Shown one piece after another: positions 16,493 through 25,909 of a stretch of DNA of 64,000 bases. The notes under the pieces were generated by a model, which was given only the letters and a program-made list of their open reading frames with translations, did no database searches and was not told the origin of the DNA. Both the position numbers and the translations under genes were made by a program. The stretch's first letter is position 1. Each line of letters begins with the position of its first letter. This DNA comes from CAMAVH01 sp035714115 (GTDB lineage: Bacteria; Pseudomonadota; Alphaproteobacteria; SMXQ01). The stretch is from contig DASTMO010000027.1 of assembly GCA_035714115.1 (NCBI GenBank), positions 1 to 64,000 on the forward strand, in the 5' to 3' direction.

Positions 16493-16531
16493 AAACGGCC
16501 GGCTTCGCTATTTTGAGGAAGCCGGCCGTTT
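16493..16531 (-). terminator. Strong terminator hairpin downstream of the chemoreceptor gene
   Basis: A 14-base perfect stem (aaacggccggcttc with gaagccggccgttt, 11-base loop) lies 30 bases past the chemoreceptor stop. The minus-strand continuation is T-rich (TTTGCTTTCATTTT). The A/T-flanked stem could also work on the plus strand. Confidence 0.75.
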
Positions 16532-16560
16532 CAAAAAATCGCTGGAAACCGATGGCCAGT

Positions 16561-18525
16561 CTACGCCGCGCGTATATTCGCCAGGAAGTTATCCACCTGA
16601 GTCCGCAGGATCGTCGATTGGCGCGTCAGCTCACCCGCCGAGGCCAAAACTTGGGTCGATGCCGAGCCTGTGTCGTTCGCCGCTTGACTGACGCCGACAA
16701 TATTCGATGAAACCTCGCGGGTTCCGGCCGAGACCTGCATCGCGTTGCTCGCAATGTCCGAGGTCGCCGCGCCTTGCTCCTCGATGGCGGCGGCAATTGC
16801 CGTCGCGATATCGTTGATGCGCTGAATTGTGCCGACGATCACGCCGATCACGTCGACGGAACGCTGCGTCGCCGCTTGCATTTCGCCGATCTTGGAGCCG
16901 ATCTCTTCGGTCGCCTTGGTCGTTTGCGTAGCCAAAGATTTCACTTCCGCGGCGACGACTGTGAAGCCTTTCCCGGCTTCCCCGGCGCGGGCCGCCTCTA
17001 TCGTCGCGTTAAGCGCAAGAAGGTTGGTCTGCTCTGCGACATCGCCGATGAGAGCGACAACATCGCCGATACGCTGCGCCGATTCCGCCAGACCTTTGAC
17101 CTCGCGATTGGTCAGCTCTGTCTGCTCGACGGCCGAGTTGGCGATGTTTAGAGACTCGGCGACTTGCCGGCTGATCTCTTGGATCGACGACGACAATTCC
17201 TCCGAAGCCGCCGCGACCGTTTCGACGTTCGTCGATGCCTCTTCCGAGGCCGCGGCGACGACCGCAGCTTGCCGCGTCGTCTCTTCTGCAGTTGCCGACA
17301 TTGCTTGCGCCGTCACGTGAAGTTCTTCCGCCGCGGACGCGACGACGTGAAGAACTTCCCCAATCGTGCCCTCAAAGTCTTTTATGTAGCCATCGACGGC
17401 CCGCTGACGGGCTTCCTTGCGCTTCTGCTCGGCTTCCTGCGCAGCGACGAGCCGGTCATTTTCGATACCGTTTTGCTTGAAGACATCGACGGCTTTAGCC
17501 ATTTGGCCGACTTCGTCTTTCCTCGCCAAAGCCGGCACTTCGACCGCCCAATCTTTTCGCGCCAATCGCAACATGCAGGCGATCATCGCCGTAATTGGCC
17601 GGACAATGGAGCGCGCCAGCAATAGCGCTACGGCCAGGAACAAACCGATTGCGGCCAGGCTCGTGGCGATGATGGCGAAACGCGTGGAGCTATGGATGCC
17701 GTCGGTCTCCGCTTCAACGGCGGCCGAGCGCTCGGCGCTGTAACGCGAAACTTTCTCAAACAACGGTTCGGCGTCGGCGTAAATCCTGCTCAGCAGGGCC
17801 ACGTCGTCTCGCAGCTTCAGAGTCATGTCGGCGAAAGCCGACATGTTCTTGCCATAGTCATCGAACAGCTGCTGCATTTGCGCGCGCTCACCGCCCGGCA
17901 GGCCGCTTCCAGCCAACAGCGCACGGGCCTCCTTTTGCCGTTCGATGAAACTGTCGATGTATTTTTTGTCGACGCGAGCGATGAAATCCTTTTCATGCCG
18001 CCGCATCATGAGGATCTTGTTCTCGATATCGAGCTTGCCGGCAGCCGTCACCTTCTCTTCGGCTAAACGGATGGCATTGCGCAAGTCGCCCTGCAGCCCG
18101 TGATCCTCGTCGAGACCAAGCGCCAGCTGATCTTCGACCACGACAGCGAACTGCGCCGCGTGCTTGGCCATCGCCTCCTTCAATCCGTCGATCGTGTCGC
18201 GAACGTCACGCGCCGCATCCAGGGCAGAGATGCTGGCGAACAGACTTTGAAGTTTTTTGGCATGTCCTTCGTAGCTGGCCGCGTATTTCATGTCCTTGCG
18301 CAGTAGAAAATCCTTCTCGTTGCGCCGCATGTTCAACGCGTCGATCTCGACGTCCTTATTGAGCAGCAAGAGCGTCTCGTATCCCTTCAGGCGCCGGTCG
18401 GCATTGCCGATGACGCTATCGCCCGTCAAATATGCGAGGCACACGAGGCCGAAACCGACCATCGCCATGCCCACCATCAGCAGAATTCGGTGGGCGATCT
18501 TCCAATCGTTGATTTTTAAGGACAT
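16561..18525 (-). CDS. Methyl-accepting chemotaxis protein with HBM-type sensor
   Basis: A 654-residue chemoreceptor. TM1 is at about 13-35, and a large periplasmic helical domain at about 40-285. That domain holds two copies of a motif, MRRNEKDFLLRKDMKY and MRRHEKDFIARVDKKY, typical of the helical bimodular (HBM) sensor fold known to bind organic acids such as TCA intermediates. TM2 (about 286-308), HAMP (about 308-360) and the signalling domain follow; the conserved tip (EQTNLLALNATIEAARAGE) is near residue 490-510. AGGAG precedes the ATG. It has no C-terminal CheR-binding pentapeptide. No che genes are nearby. The AT-rich stretch at about 18560-18640 probably holds its promoter. Confidence 0.93.
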   Translation of the reverse strand: MSLKINDWKIAHRILLMVGMAMVGFGLVCLAYLTGDSVIGNADRRLKGYETLLLLNKDVEIDALNMRRNEKDFLLRKDMKYAASYEGHAKKLQSLFASISALDAARDVRDTIDGLKEAMAKHAAQFAVVVEDQLALGLDEDHGLQGDLRNAIRLAEEKVTAAGKLDIENKILMMRRHEKDFIARVDKKYIDSFIERQKEARALLAGSGLPGGERAQMQQLFDDYGKNMSAFADMTLKLRDDVALLSRIYADAEPLFEKVSRYSAERSAAVEAETDGIHSSTRFAIIATSLAAIGLFLAVALLLARSIVRPITAMIACMLRLARKDWAVEVPALARKDEVGQMAKAVDVFKQNGIENDRLVAAQEAEQKRKEARQRAVDGYIKDFEGTIGEVLHVVASAAEELHVTAQAMSATAEETTRQAAVVAAASEEASTNVETVAAASEELSSSIQEISRQVAESLNIANSAVEQTELTNREVKGLAESAQRIGDVVALIGDVAEQTNLLALNATIEAARAGEAGKGFTVVAAEVKSLATQTTKATEEIGSKIGEMQAATQRSVDVIGVIVGTIQRINDIATAIAAAIEEQGAATSDIASNAMQVSAGTREVSSNIVGVSQAANDTGSASTQVLASAGELTRQSTILRTQVDNFLANIRAA

Positions 18526-18664
18526 CCGCTAGCTCCTCTCGAAAAGCTGAGCAGCGACTGTGTCTTATAAGCTTCAAAGAAATGTTAACTTTAGTTATAG
18601 TCAAAAGTATGTATATGCATAGAAAGCGACAGACGAAAGTGCACTCTGATCTCATTCAACAGAA

Positions 18665-19084
18665 TTAGGCCATTCGCGTCTCGATGACCTTGTCGGCCGC
18701 CATCAGCAGTTTGTGCATCGGGCATTTGTCGGCGATCTCGACCAGCTTGGCGCGTTCCGCCTCGCTCAGTTCGCCCTCGATATGGATGACGCGCTCGAAG
18801 CGGTCGTAGGACGCGCCCGCCTCGCTCTTAGCCCGCTCATGCGACACATCGACACGGATCGGGCCAAGCTGCCAATTCTTGAAGGCGGCATAAGTGCGCA
18901 GCGTCATGGACGTGCAAGCCGCCAGGCTGGCCAGCATATATTGAATCGGCGACGGGCCGCTGTCGGTGCCGCCGATCTCAACCGGTTCGTCGGCGGCGAG
19001 CACATGACGACCGGCTTCGATGCGGTTGGCCAGTTTGCTGGCGCCGGTTTCGCTTGCCGAGACCTGGTTTCGTATGGCCGCCAT
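18665..19084 (-). CDS. OsmC-family peroxiredoxin-like protein
   Basis: A 139-residue OsmC/Ohr-fold protein. Both family cysteines are present, in AACTSMTLR and DKCPMHK, which in OsmC/Ohr reduce organic hydroperoxides. The start MAAIRNQVSAS is chosen from GAGGAG seven to nine bases upstream and from family length; a longer frame upstream is not family-like. It is divergent from an MFS exporter gene 178 bases away. It lacks Ohr-specific features I could identify, so it is called only to OsmC family level. Confidence 0.9.
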   Translation of the reverse strand: MAAIRNQVSASETGASKLANRIEAGRHVLAADEPVEIGGTDSGPSPIQYMLASLAACTSMTLRTYAAFKNWQLGPIRVDVSHERAKSEAGASYDRFERVIHIEGELSEAERAKLVEIADKCPMHKLLMAADKVIETRMA

Positions 19085-19262
19085 TGTGCGCTCCTCATCT
19101 GAATAAGCGATGATTTTAGCCTGCACAGGTTCCCCGCGGCCATGCGTTTCGGCGGCTCTGTCGCCTTGCCCGCAGCGGTGGATCGGCGCGATAATGCCGC
19201 TTCGCCCTTGCCTATTCCCCCCTGCCGGCGCTCCCGCGAGCCTGCCCGGCCTTCGGAAATCG

Positions 19263-20543
19263 ATGTCCGGCATCTCGCCCAATCGCATCCTGCGCGCGCT
19301 CAGCCATCGCGGCTACGCCATTTTCACCGCCGGCAACCTGTCGTCGATGAGCGGCGAATGGATTCAGCGCGTCGGCGTCGGCTGGCTGGTCTGGGAACTG
19401 ACCCATTCGGCGAGTTGGCTCGGCATCATCGCCTGCGCCGACATGCTGCCCGCCGTGCTCATCAGCCCGCTGGCCGGCGCTTATTCCGATCGCATGAACC
19501 GTCTGCGGTTCATCAAGATGGCGGTCAATCTTTCGGCGCTGCAGCCGTTGCTGCTGACCGTCCTTTACTTCAGCGACATGCTGACCATCCACATCATGCT
19601 GGGGCTGGCGCTTTATAACGGGGTGGTCGGCGCTTTGCGCCAAGCGGCCTGGCATTCGGTCATCCCATATCTGGTCGATCGCGAATCCATGGCGCCCGCC
19701 GTGGCGCTCGGCTCGGTGACCTTCAACCTCTCGCGCTTCATCGGCCCCGCCATCGCCGGACCGCTGATCGCCACGGTCGGCCCGGGCTACACCTTCCTGC
19801 TCAACTTCATCTCGCTCGCCGGCTATCGCACCGGCCTACATTTCATCAAGCTGGTGCGCGAGGAGGTGAAAAACCCGCGCAGCGGCAACAACATCCTGGT
19901 CGAGACGCTGGAAGGCTTCCGCTACACCATCCGCCATCCCGGCATCGCCCCGCTGATCTTGCTGCTGCTCGGCAGCTCGATCGGTCAGCGTCCCTTCGTC
20001 GATCTCTTGCCCGGATTCGCCGCCCAAGTGTTCGAGCGCGGCCCCGAGGCGCTCGGTTGGATGGTCTCGCTCGTCGGCCTCGGCGCGCTGATCGGCGGCC
20101 TGTTCCTCGCTATGCGCCCCTCCGTGCGCGGCCAGAGCGTCATCGCCATCAGCGCCGTGCTGCTCGGCGCCTTCGGCCTTTTGATCTTCTCGCTCAGCCC
20201 CTATTTCTGGCTCGCGCTCGTCGGCCTCACCATCGCCGGCAGCAGCCTCTCGCTCTCCGGCGTCGGCACGATGAGCCTGGTGCAGCTCGCGGTGGAAGAT
20301 TCGATGCGCGGCCGCGTCATGAGCATCTACGGCCTGATCTTCCGCTCCGGCCCCGCTCTCGGCACTCTGATCATGGGTTTCGCCGCCGAATATGTCGGGC
20401 TGCGCTGGCCGGTCGCCTGCGGCGCGGCGATCTGCGTGTTCTTCTGGGCCATTACTATCCGCAAGCGCCAGACCATCGCCAAATATGTCGAGGTCGAAGC
20501 CAAGCCCAAGAGCGTGATCATCGAACCGAAAGCTGCTGAATGA
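19263..20543 (+). CDS. MFS transporter (MFS_3 / EntS-like exporter)
   Basis: A 426-residue, 12-TM major facilitator protein. The opening FTAGNLSSMSGEWIQRVGVGWL and the loop motif GAYSDRMNRLRFIKM are typical of the MFS_3/EntS group of exporters. The start MSGISPNRIL is selected because homology begins there; its ribosome-binding site is weak. Its stop overlaps the Nudix gene start (ATGA at 20540-20543), so the two are co-translated. The substrate cannot be read from the sequence. Confidence 0.88.
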   Translation: MSGISPNRILRALSHRGYAIFTAGNLSSMSGEWIQRVGVGWLVWELTHSASWLGIIACADMLPAVLISPLAGAYSDRMNRLRFIKMAVNLSALQPLLLTVLYFSDMLTIHIMLGLALYNGVVGALRQAAWHSVIPYLVDRESMAPAVALGSVTFNLSRFIGPAIAGPLIATVGPGYTFLLNFISLAGYRTGLHFIKLVREEVKNPRSGNNILVETLEGFRYTIRHPGIAPLILLLLGSSIGQRPFVDLLPGFAAQVFERGPEALGWMVSLVGLGALIGGLFLAMRPSVRGQSVIAISAVLLGAFGLLIFSLSPYFWLALVGLTIAGSSLSLSGVGTMSLVQLAVEDSMRGRVMSIYGLIFRSGPALGTLIMGFAAEYVGLRWPVACGAAICVFFWAITIRKRQTIAKYVEVEAKPKSVIIEPKAAE

Positions 20544-21169
20544 CCGCCGCCAACAAACCCTTCAACGAGATGCGGCTCGACGGCGTCGAGATCGAGAAGC
20601 GCGAGGAGCTGTTCCTCGGCTATTTCCGCATCGACCGCTACCATCTGCGCCACCGCCTGTTCGCCGGCGGCATGAGCGCAAGCTTCACCCGCGAGATCTT
20701 CGAGCGCGGCCATGCCGCCGCCGTGCTGCCTTACGATCCGCAGCGCGACGAGGTGGTGCTGATCGAGCAGTTTCGCCCCGGAGCGCTCGCCGCCGGCTTC
20801 CATCCCTGGCTGATCGAGCCGGTCGCCGGCATCATCGACGCGGGCGAGACGGCCGAGAGCGTCGCGCGGCGCGAGGCGGTCGAGGAATCGGGCTGCGTGA
20901 TCGGCGATCTGATGCCGGTGCATCACTACCTAACAAGTCCCGGCGGCACGTCGGAAAGCTGCGCGCTGTTTTGCGGCCGGGTCGATTCGAGCTTCGCCGG
21001 CGGCGTCCACGGCCTCGATAGCGAAAATGAAGACATCCGCGTGATGGCCGTCCCCTTCGCCCAGGCGCGCGCCTGGCTCGACGAGGGCAGGCTCAACAAC
21101 GCCCTCACCATCATCGCCGTGCAATGGCTGGCGCTGAACCGCGACAAGCTGCGGGCCAAATGGGCCTGA
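20540..21169 (+). CDS. Nudix hydrolase, ADP-ribose pyrophosphatase type
   Basis: A 209-residue protein with a complete Nudix box, GIIDAGETAESVARREAVEESG (about residues 94-115; key residues the leading Gly, the first Glu and the REAVEE core), which binds the catalytic Mg ions. The flanking sequences (VLIEQFRPGALA before it; SPGGTSE after it) match the NudF/ADP-ribose diphosphatase subgroup, which cleaves ADP-ribose to AMP and ribose 5-phosphate. It is coupled by ATGA overlap to the upstream MFS gene. Confidence 0.9.
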   Translation: MTAANKPFNEMRLDGVEIEKREELFLGYFRIDRYHLRHRLFAGGMSASFTREIFERGHAAAVLPYDPQRDEVVLIEQFRPGALAAGFHPWLIEPVAGIIDAGETAESVARREAVEESGCVIGDLMPVHHYLTSPGGTSESCALFCGRVDSSFAGGVHGLDSENEDIRVMAVPFAQARAWLDEGRLNNALTIIAVQWLALNRDKLRAKWA

Positions 21170-21273
21170 GCCGCCTCGCTTGATCGAAATCGGCCGCGCC
21201 GGTAGTCTGCGATCCACGACAAAGCCTTGGAGAACCCAGGCTTTTCCCAGAAACAGACTGTAGAATTCTCGTC

Positions 21274-22272
21274 ATGGACATTCGCAACGGCTTCCTCGGC
21301 ACCATCGGCAAGACGCCGCTCATCCGCCTGCGCAAGGCATCCGACGACACCGGCTGCGAGATCTACGGCAAGGCCGAGTTTCTCAATCCCGGCGGCTCGG
21401 TGAAAGATCGCGCGGCGCTGTTCATCATCCGCGACGCCGAGAAGCGCGGCGTGCTCAAGCCCGGCGGCGTCATCGTCGAGGGCACCGCCGGAAATACCGG
21501 AATCGGCCTGGCGCTGGTCGGCAACGCACGCGGCTACCGCTCGGTCATCGTCATTCCCGAGACGCAGAGCCAAGAAAAGAAGGACATGCTGCGCCTGTGC
21601 GGCGCGGAGCTGATCGAAGTGCCCGCCGTGCCCTACTCCAACCCGGACAATTACGTGAAATATTCCGGCCGCCTGGCCGAGGAATTGGCCGCCAAAGAGC
21701 CGAACGGCGCGGTTTGGGCCAATCAGTTCGACAATGTCGCCAACCGCATGGCGCATATCGAAGGCACTGGCCCGGAAATCTGGCGTCAGACCGACGGCAA
21801 GATCGACGGCTTCACCTGCGCGGTCGGCACCGGCGGCACGCTGGCCGGCATCGCCATCGCCCTGAAAGAGCGCAACCCGAAGATTCAGATCGCCCTGGCC
21901 GACCCGATGGGCGCGGCGCTCTACAGCTACTACAAGACCGGCGAATTGAAATCCGAAGGCACCTCGATCACCGAGGGTATCGGCCAGGGCCGCATCACCA
22001 AGAACCTAGAAGGCGCGCCGATCGACGACGCCTTCCAGGTGACCGACGAGGAAGCCTTGCCGGTGGTGTTCGACCTGCTGAAATACGAGGGCCTGTGCCT
22101 GGGCGGCTCCTCCGGCATCAATGTCGCCGGGGCGATCAAGCTGGCCAAGAAAATGGGACCGGGCCACACCATCGTGACCATCCTCTGCGATACCGGCCAG
22201 CGCTATCAGTCCAAACTGTTCAATCCGAAATTTCTACGGGAGCGCAACCTTCCCGTCCCGGATTGGCTATAA
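21274..22272 (+). CDS. cysK: Cysteine synthase (O-acetylserine sulfhydrylase)
   Basis: A 332-residue PLP enzyme of the cysteine synthase/CBS family. The PLP lysine lies in NPGGSVKDRAA, the substrate loop in EGTAGNTGIGLAL, and the phosphate-binding glycine loop in VGTGGTLAGIA. The reaction makes cysteine from O-acetylserine and sulfide. The C-terminus ends soon after the catalytic fold, without CBS regulatory domains. Eight bases downstream begins a 3-mercaptopyruvate sulfurtransferase and then cystathionine beta-lyase, a compact sulfur amino acid operon. Assignment to the cysteine synthase rather than cystathionine beta-synthase branch rests on length and overall similarity. Confidence 0.9.
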   Translation: MDIRNGFLGTIGKTPLIRLRKASDDTGCEIYGKAEFLNPGGSVKDRAALFIIRDAEKRGVLKPGGVIVEGTAGNTGIGLALVGNARGYRSVIVIPETQSQEKKDMLRLCGAELIEVPAVPYSNPDNYVKYSGRLAEELAAKEPNGAVWANQFDNVANRMAHIEGTGPEIWRQTDGKIDGFTCAVGTGGTLAGIAIALKERNPKIQIALADPMGAALYSYYKTGELKSEGTSITEGIGQGRITKNLEGAPIDDAFQVTDEEALPVVFDLLKYEGLCLGGSSGINVAGAIKLAKKMGPGHTIVTILCDTGQRYQSKLFNPKFLRERNLPVPDWL

Positions 22273-22279
22273 TGGCCGG

Positions 22280-23125
22280 ATGATCGAACAGCTCCCCCCG
22301 CTCGTCTCCACCGACTGGCTCGCCGAACGGCTCGGCCGGCCCGACCTCAAGATCCTCGACGCCTCTTGGTACATGCCCGCTCAAGCGCGGGATGCCAAGG
22401 CCGAGTACGCCGCCGCGCATCTGCCCGGCGCGCAGTTCTTCGACATCGACGCCGTCGCCGACGCCTCCTCCGGCCTGCCTCATATGCTGCCCTCGCCCGC
22501 CGAGTTCGGCGCGGCGGTCGGCGCCCTCGGCATCGGCAACGAGGACGATGTGGTGATCTATGACGGCGCCGGCATCTTCGCCGCGCCGCGCGTCTGGTGG
22601 ACCTTTCGCGCCTTCGGCCACAGCCGCGTCGCCGTGCTCGACGGCGGCCTGCCGAAATGGAAAGCCGAGAACCGTCCGCTCGAAACCGGCCCAGCGAAAG
22701 AGCCGGTGGCGAAAAACTTCCGCGCCGATCCGCGCCCCAAACTGGTGCGCGATGCCGCCGCCATGCGCGACAATGTCAACAGCCAGCGCGAGCTGGTGCT
22801 CGATGCGCGCAGCGAAGGTCGCTTCAAAGGCATCGAGCCCGAGCCGCGCGCGGGCCTCAAGGGCGGCCATATCCCCGGCAGCCGCAACCTGCCGTTCCAG
22901 GCCGTGATCGACAACGGCCGCATGAAATCCGCCGACGAGTTGCGCGGCATTTTCGCCAATGCCGGCGTCACGGCCAAGCAGCGCGTGACCGCGAGCTGCG
23001 GCTCCGGCCTCACCGCCGCCATCCTCGCCTTCGGCCTTTACCTCACGGGCCGGGACGATGTCGCCGTCTATGACGGCTCGTGGTCCGAATGGGGCGCGCT
23101 CGACGGCGCGCCGATCGAGAAGTAA
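22280..23125 (+). CDS. sseA: 3-mercaptopyruvate/thiosulfate sulfurtransferase (rhodanese)
   Basis: A 281-residue tandem rhodanese. The inactive N-terminal domain starts VSTDWLAERLGRPDLKILDASW. The catalytic C-terminal domain carries CGSGLTA (about residue 239), the active-site loop type of mercaptopyruvate sulfurtransferases, which move sulfur from mercaptopyruvate to thiols or cyanide. It sits between cysK and metC with gaps of only a few bases, fitting cysteine metabolism. Confidence 0.9.
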   Translation: MIEQLPPLVSTDWLAERLGRPDLKILDASWYMPAQARDAKAEYAAAHLPGAQFFDIDAVADASSGLPHMLPSPAEFGAAVGALGIGNEDDVVIYDGAGIFAAPRVWWTFRAFGHSRVAVLDGGLPKWKAENRPLETGPAKEPVAKNFRADPRPKLVRDAAAMRDNVNSQRELVLDARSEGRFKGIEPEPRAGLKGGHIPGSRNLPFQAVIDNGRMKSADELRGIFANAGVTAKQRVTASCGSGLTAAILAFGLYLTGRDDVAVYDGSWSEWGALDGAPIEK

Positions 23126-23130
23126 GCGCC

Positions 23131-24330
23131 ATGGCCAAGAAGAAAGACGGGCAAGACTTCAAGCCCGACACCTTGCTCACCACCGTCGGACGCGATCCGG
23201 CGAAGAATTTCGGCATCGTCAATCCGCCGGTCTATCACGCCTCGACCGTCACCTATCAAACGGTCGCGCAGATGGAAGAGATCGGCAAGGCGCCGTTCGA
23301 CAACGTCTATTACGGCCGCCACGGCACGCCGACGACCTTCGCCCTGCAAGACGCCATGGCCGAGCTGGACGGCGGCAACGGGCGGCGCGGCATCGCCTGC
23401 GGCTCCGGCGTCGCGGCATTGGACGCCACCATCGCCGCCTTCGTCTCGGCCGGCGACCATCTGCTCGTCACCGATTCAGCCTACGATCCGACGCGCCGCT
23501 TCTGCGACCAGTTCCTGAAAAAATTCGGCGTCGAGACGACCTATTACGATCCGATGATCGGCAGCGGCATCAAAGCGCTGCTGCGGCCCAACACCAAGGC
23601 CGTCGTGGTCGAGGCGCCAGGCTCGCTCACCTTCGAGGTGCAGGACATCCCCGCCATCGCCGAAGCGGCGCACAAGGCCGGCGCGGTCGTCATCATGGAC
23701 AACAGCTGGGCGACGCCGCTGCTTTATAAAGCCTTCGATCATGGCGTCGATGTCTCGGTCTATTCGGCGACGAAATATGTCGTCGGCCATTCTGACGCCA
23801 TGATGGGCGTCATCGTCACCTCGCCGGAAACCTTCCTGACCGTGCGCCGCAGCGTCGGCATGTTCGGCGCCGCGCCGGGACCGGACGATTGCTACCTCGC
23901 GCTGCGCGGCCTGCGTACCCTCGGCCTGCGCCTGCGCCAGCACGAGGCGAGCGCGCTCAAGATCGCCACATGGCTGAAGACACGCCCGGAAGTGGCCAAA
24001 CTGTTGCATCCCGCCTTCCCCGACTGCCCTGGCCACGAGATCTGGAAGCGCGACTTCACCGGCTCATCCGGTCTGTTCTCGATCATCCTCAAGCCGACCA
24101 GCAAACAGGCCGTCGCCGCCATGCTCGACGGCATGCGGCTGTTCGCCATGGGCTACAGCTGGGGCGGCTTCGAGAGCCTCATCATCCCGGCCAATCCGGC
24201 GAGCATCCGCACGGCCGTGCCGTGGCAGGCCGAAGGCCCGCTGCTGCGGCTTCATGTCGGGTTGGAAGACGTCGACGATCTGATCGCCGACCTGGAAGAC
24301 GGTTTCACGCGTATGGCGAAAGCATCATGA
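23131..24330 (+). CDS. metC: Cystathionine beta-lyase
   Basis: A 399-residue PLP enzyme of the Cys/Met metabolism family. Seen are the PLP-binding YYGRHGTPTT segment, GIACGSGVAAL, the Asp-bearing MDNSWATPLL, and the Schiff-base lysine in YSATKYVVGHSD. The sequence FGAAPGPDDCYLALRGLRTL matches MetC. It cleaves cystathionine to homocysteine, pyruvate and ammonia. The start is at MAKKKDG, right after the sseA stop. Its TGA overlaps the ATG of the downstream methyltransferase (24327-24330). Confidence 0.92.
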   Translation: MAKKKDGQDFKPDTLLTTVGRDPAKNFGIVNPPVYHASTVTYQTVAQMEEIGKAPFDNVYYGRHGTPTTFALQDAMAELDGGNGRRGIACGSGVAALDATIAAFVSAGDHLLVTDSAYDPTRRFCDQFLKKFGVETTYYDPMIGSGIKALLRPNTKAVVVEAPGSLTFEVQDIPAIAEAAHKAGAVVIMDNSWATPLLYKAFDHGVDVSVYSATKYVVGHSDAMMGVIVTSPETFLTVRRSVGMFGAAPGPDDCYLALRGLRTLGLRLRQHEASALKIATWLKTRPEVAKLLHPAFPDCPGHEIWKRDFTGSSGLFSIILKPTSKQAVAAMLDGMRLFAMGYSWGGFESLIIPANPASIRTAVPWQAEGPLLRLHVGLEDVDDLIADLEDGFTRMAKAS

Positions 24331-25112
24331 GCGGCGTTGGCGACAAACTGCGGCACTATGAGGGAGTGGCGAAGGTCTATGACGAATTCCGCCCGGCCTA
24401 TCCGGCGGCGTTCCTGGCGCGCCTTAGCGACGCCCTGACCATCGAGCCTCCTGTTGGCGGCACCGTCTACGACATCGGCGCCGGCACCGGCATTTTCACG
24501 CGCCAGTTGCGCGCGCTCTTGCCCGCCGCCATGCCGATCGTCGGCGTCGAACCGGCGAGCGACATGCGCGCACATGCGGCCGAAACCGCGGCGCAATTGC
24601 CGAACATTTCCTTCGTCGACGGCGCGGCGGAACGTCTGCCCGCCGCGGACGGCGAAGGCCGCGCCATTCTCGCCGCCACCGCCGCCCATTGGTTCGCGCG
24701 CACCCAGTTCTATGCCGAAGCGGCGCGCGTGCTGCGCCCCGGCGGCGTGCTCGCCATCGTGCAATATTTCCGCGACAAGGAGCGTTCCCCCATTGTCCAG
24801 GCGTTTCTCGGCTATCTCCTGGACAACGGCGCGCGCCGCCCGCCCAAGCGGCCGGACTATGTCGCCGAGCTCGAAGCGCTGGAAAATTTCGGGCCTGTCG
24901 AGACTGTGACCGACATTCAAGAATTGCCGCTCAGCTTCTCGCAATTCGTCGGCCTCGCGCTGTCCTCGCCGACCACGCGCGACGTGGTCGACAAGCTCGG
25001 CCAGAAGCGCGTCGAAGACGAACTCACCGCCATCGCGCGCCGCCATGCGGTCGGCGAAGACCGCCTGGCTTACGGCGTCGTCTTCCAATACTTCCTGACG
25101 CGGCGAATTTAA
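24327..25112 (+). CDS. Class I SAM-dependent methyltransferase
   Basis: A 261-residue protein with the SAM-binding motif I VYDIGAGTGIFTRQL (about residues 50-64) and motif II near VGVEPASDMRAHA. A post-motif segment, ARVLRPGGVLAIVQY, is usual for methyltransferase domain 11/25. It is coupled by ATGA to metC, so it may methylate a sulfur-containing or other small molecule; the substrate is not readable. It ends tail-to-tail with znuB, sharing four bases. Confidence 0.85.
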   Translation: MSGVGDKLRHYEGVAKVYDEFRPAYPAAFLARLSDALTIEPPVGGTVYDIGAGTGIFTRQLRALLPAAMPIVGVEPASDMRAHAAETAAQLPNISFVDGAAERLPAADGEGRAILAATAAHWFARTQFYAEAARVLRPGGVLAIVQYFRDKERSPIVQAFLGYLLDNGARRPPKRPDYVAELEALENFGPVETVTDIQELPLSFSQFVGLALSSPTTRDVVDKLGQKRVEDELTAIARRHAVGEDRLAYGVVFQYFLTRRI

Positions 25113-25909
25113 GCGGTGGTTTTTCTTTTCGGCCAAGCCGAAACCGCGACAAACATCACGGTCGCCGTCAGCACGATCGCCGCGCCGGACGGCAGATCCC
25201 AAACATAGGATTCGGCCATGCCGCCGCCGACGGCGAGGCAGCCGATCAGCGCGGCCAGCGCCGCCATCTGCTCGGGCGTGCCGGACAAGCGGCGCGCCGT
25301 CGCCGCTGGGATCACCAGCAGCGAGGTGATCAGCAGGATGCCGACGATTTTGAGCGACACGGCGACGACCACGGCGAGCAGCAGCATGAAGGTGAAGCGC
25401 ACCAGCAGCGTGTTGACCCCTTCGACGCGCGCCATCTCCTCATGCACCGTCATGGCCAGCAGCGGCTGCCAAATGCGCAGCAATGCGATCATGCAAAGCG
25501 CGCCGCCGCCGTAGATCCACCAAAGATCGGCGGGGGTCACCGACAGCACGTCGCCGAACAGCAACGACAGCAGATCTGTGCGGAGCGTGTCGAGGAAAGC
25601 CATGAAGACGATGCCGGCAGCCAGCGCCGCATGAGCCAGCACGCCGAGCAGCGTGTCGGTCGCCAGCGTCTTGCGCCGCTCCGCAAGAAAGAGCGCGCCG
25701 GCCAGCGCCACCGACACCAGGAACATGCCGAGCGTCATGTCGAAATGCAGGGCATAGCCGAGGGCGACGCCAAGAATCGCCGAATGGGCCAAGGTCGAGC
25801 CGAAGAAGGACATGCGCCGCCAGACCACGAAGGCGCCGAGCGGGCCGCAGATCAGCGCCACGCCGAGGCCGGCGGCGAGCGCGCGGATCAGAAAATCATC
25901 CATGCCCAT
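25109..25909 (-). CDS. znuB: Zinc ABC transporter permease
   Basis: A roughly 266-residue, multi-TM permease of the ABC-3 family. Its opening GPLGAFVVWRRMSFFGSTLAHSAI is the typical ZnuB signature (cited here by its parts GPLGAFVVWRRMSFFG and TLAHSA). It forms the membrane channel for zinc uptake with ZnuC and a ZnuA binding protein. ATG 25909 has AGGA eight bases upstream; ATG 25903 is the alternative. The start overlaps the end of znuC. Third gene of zur-znuC-znuB. No znuA is in the window, so the binding protein must be encoded elsewhere. Confidence 0.92.
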   Translation of the reverse strand: MGMDDFLIRALAAGLGVALICGPLGAFVVWRRMSFFGSTLAHSAILGVALGYALHFDMTLGMFLVSVALAGALFLAERRKTLATDTLLGVLAHAALAAGIVFMAFLDTLRTDLLSLLFGDVLSVTPADLWWIYGGGALCMIALLRIWQPLLAMTVHEEMARVEGVNTLLVRFTFMLLLAVVVAVSLKIVGILLITSLLVIPAATARRLSGTPEQMAALAALIGCLAVGGGMAESYVWDLPSGAAIVLTATVMFVAVSAWPKRKTTA